Shown: positions 6,031 to 7,564 of the stretch, piece by piece
Position numbering within the stretch: the first letter of the stretch is position 1
Layout of the letters: every line of letters starts with the position of its first letter
From: Deltaproteobacteria bacterium
Lineage (GTDB): Bacteria > Desulfobacterota > DSM-4660 > Desulfatiglandales > Desulfatiglandaceae
Assembly (NCBI GenBank): GCA_019314425.1
Contig: JAFCZI010000108.1
Coordinates: forward strand, 1 to 7,564
Length of the DNA: 7,564 nt
Direction of reading: 5' to 3'
Made by a program: the position numbers and the translations under genes
Notes under the pieces: model-generated
Told to the model about the DNA's origin: nothing
Seen by the model: only the letters and a program-made list of their open reading frames with translations
The model's database searches: none

Positions 6031-7362
6031 CTATTGCTGAGCATAGGCCGATACTTCAAAGTCCGGATAGGCATTGCCGCCATGTTCGCCTCGATCCAGG
6101 CCCTGTGCTTCCTCTTCCGGGGAGACTCTGAGACCGATGGTTTTGTCAATCAGCTTGAACATGATAAAAGCAGCGCAAAATGTCCAAACGAAGCAGGATC
6201 CGATTCCCAACACCTGTACACCTATGATCTTGGCAGAGGTCCCGCCCATATTAAAGATACCGGCAGCAAGGGTCCCCCATGCACCATTTACCCCGTGAAC
6301 AGAGATGGCGCCGACCGGATCATCCACCTTGATTCGATCAAAAAAGACCACGGAAAAGACCACGATTATCCCGGCAATCGCCCCTATTATGACCGAACTC
6401 AAAGGGGATACGGACGCGCACGGGCTGGTGATGGCCACGAGGCCTGCCAGGGCGCCATTCAGGCTCATGCCCGCATCCGGCTTTCCGAACTTCATCCAGG
6501 CCGTAGCCATGGCCAAAATAGCGCCTGCCGCGGCAGCAAGGTTGGTATTGACCAAGATCATGGCAATATCCGTGTTAGCGGCCGTGGTGGAGCCGGGGTT
6601 GAAGCCGAACCACCCCAACCAGAGGATAAAGACCCCTAACGCGGCCAAAGGAATGTTGTGTCCTAAAATCGGTTTTATGCTTCCATCCTTGGCATACTTG
6701 CCTAACCGGGGACCCAGGACAATGGCGCCTGCCAACGCGGTCCACCCACCGACAGAGTGGACAACCGTAGAACCGGCAAAATCGATGAACCCCAATTTTT
6801 CAAGCCATCCTCCCCCATGGAAGAGGCCGCCCCATGCCCAGCTCCCAAAGATCGGATAGATAATGGCGCTGACAATGAGACTATAGGCCAAGTACCCTGT
6901 AAATTTGGTTCGTTCCGCCATGGCGCCCGATACAATGGTCGCCGCTGTTGCAGCAAAAACTACCTGAAACATCCAGAATGCCAGGACCCACGGATCGCCA
7001 CCCGGCGTAAAATCGCTAAGAAAAAAACCGGATGTTCCGATCCACCCTGATTTTGAAACACCGAACATGAAAGCAAAACCAATAGCCCAGTAACCCAAAG
7101 AACCCATGGAAAAATCCATGAGGTTCTTCATCATGATGTTGACGGCGTTCTTGGCTCTTGTGAAGCCGCATTCTACCAGTGCAAAGCCTGCCTGCATAAA
7201 AAATACCAGGGCTGCCGCCACCAGGGTCCACACATAATCCGCGTTGGTCTGAACCAGTGCAATGGCTTCCTTATTGGACATGGCCGTCGGCGGATCATCT
7301 CCGGCCCATGCCGTGGAAATCACACTCGTCAGCAGTATCAAAAACGTGACAATAATTTTCAT
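6031..7362 (-). CDS. amtB: Ammonium transporter AmtB
   Basis: This 443-residue Amt/Mep/Rh-family channel moves ammonium across the inner membrane. It has a cleavable signal peptide (cut probably after AWA at 20) and about eleven predicted membrane segments. The pore residues are visible: the twin histidines His202 (VVHSVGGW) and His356 (ISVHGVNGAWG), the conserved Asp194 (FIDFAGS), and a periplasmic aromatic gate region. The cytoplasmic tail IGLRVSPEEEAQGLDRGEHGGNAYP is intact; this is where P-II proteins dock. The ATG is preceded by the strong ribosome-binding sequence GGGAGGGG. It begins 18 bp after the P-II stop codon, the classic glnK-amtB arrangement, so the pair is almost certainly one transcript. 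Length and motifs are normal. Confidence 0.97.
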   Translation of the reverse strand: MKIIVTFLILLTSVISTAWAGDDPPTAMSNKEAIALVQTNADYVWTLVAAALVFFMQAGFALVECGFTRAKNAVNIMMKNLMDFSMGSLGYWAIGFAFMFGVSKSGWIGTSGFFLSDFTPGGDPWVLAFWMFQVVFAATAATIVSGAMAERTKFTGYLAYSLIVSAIIYPIFGSWAWGGLFHGGGWLEKLGFIDFAGSTVVHSVGGWTALAGAIVLGPRLGKYAKDGSIKPILGHNIPLAALGVFILWLGWFGFNPGSTTAANTDIAMILVNTNLAAAAGAILAMATAWMKFGKPDAGMSLNGALAGLVAITSPCASVSPLSSVIIGAIAGIIVVFSVVFFDRIKVDDPVGAISVHGVNGAWGTLAAGIFNMGGTSAKIIGVQVLGIGSCFVWTFCAAFIMFKLIDKTIGLRVSPEEEAQGLDRGEHGGNAYPDFEVSAYAQQ

Positions 7363-7380
7363 TACTCTTCCCCTCCCTTT

Positions 7381-7564
<184 letters not shown>

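Noticed and set aside
6305..6859. 184-codon open frame on the + strand
   Set aside because: It lies antisense to amtB; its proline/alanine-rich content reflects the complement of membrane-protein codons.

Overview
The window looks like chromosomal DNA from a Gram-negative anaerobe. I infer a deltaproteobacterium (Desulfobacterota, for example a sulfate reducer). The basis is a two-membrane cell (porin with a BAM-type C-terminus), an anaerobe-style tungsten/molybdenum bis-MGD enzyme, cobalamin synthesis, sigma-54 control of nitrogen genes, and intergenic DNA full of small palindromic repeats. No rRNA or other taxonomic marker is present, so this placement is tentative.

Layout. The left edge holds the 3' part of a precorrin-3B C17-methyltransferase (cobJ, + strand, to 424). 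All other protein genes are on the minus strand. Read right to left they are: the 3' end of a P-II protein gene (7381 to the edge), an ammonium transporter (amtB, 6031-7362), a TorF/TIGR02001-type outer-membrane protein (5092-5931), an intrinsic terminator (5029-5066), a GAF-AAA+-Fis sigma-54 activator of NifA type (3450-5000), and a stand-alone molybdopterin oxidoreductase (1257-3224). The 425-1256 interval between cobJ and the oxidoreductase has no credible gene and holds at least four kinds of repeat.

How the genes fit together. P-II, AmtB and the porin form a compact nitrogen-uptake unit: a possible outer-membrane route, an inner-membrane ammonium channel, and the P-II protein that plugs AmtB when nitrogen is plentiful. 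The adjacent sigma-54 activator is a natural candidate to control it or nitrogen-fixation genes. The terminator between porin and activator suggests that the activator is transcribed separately or by read-through.

Most noteworthy: two copies of a roughly 163-bp MITE-like element, about 94% identical by eye, lie in inverted orientation at 403-566 and 3256-3417. They bracket the oxidoreductase and the repeat-rich spacer. Each has imperfect 31-bp terminal inverted repeats next to TA and a central 18-bp stem whose mismatches are all G-U wobbles on one strand. Copy 1 has supplied the last codons and stop of cobJ. I do not see a clearly new multi-gene system. The inverted element pair with its enclosed oxidoreductase is the strongest lead.
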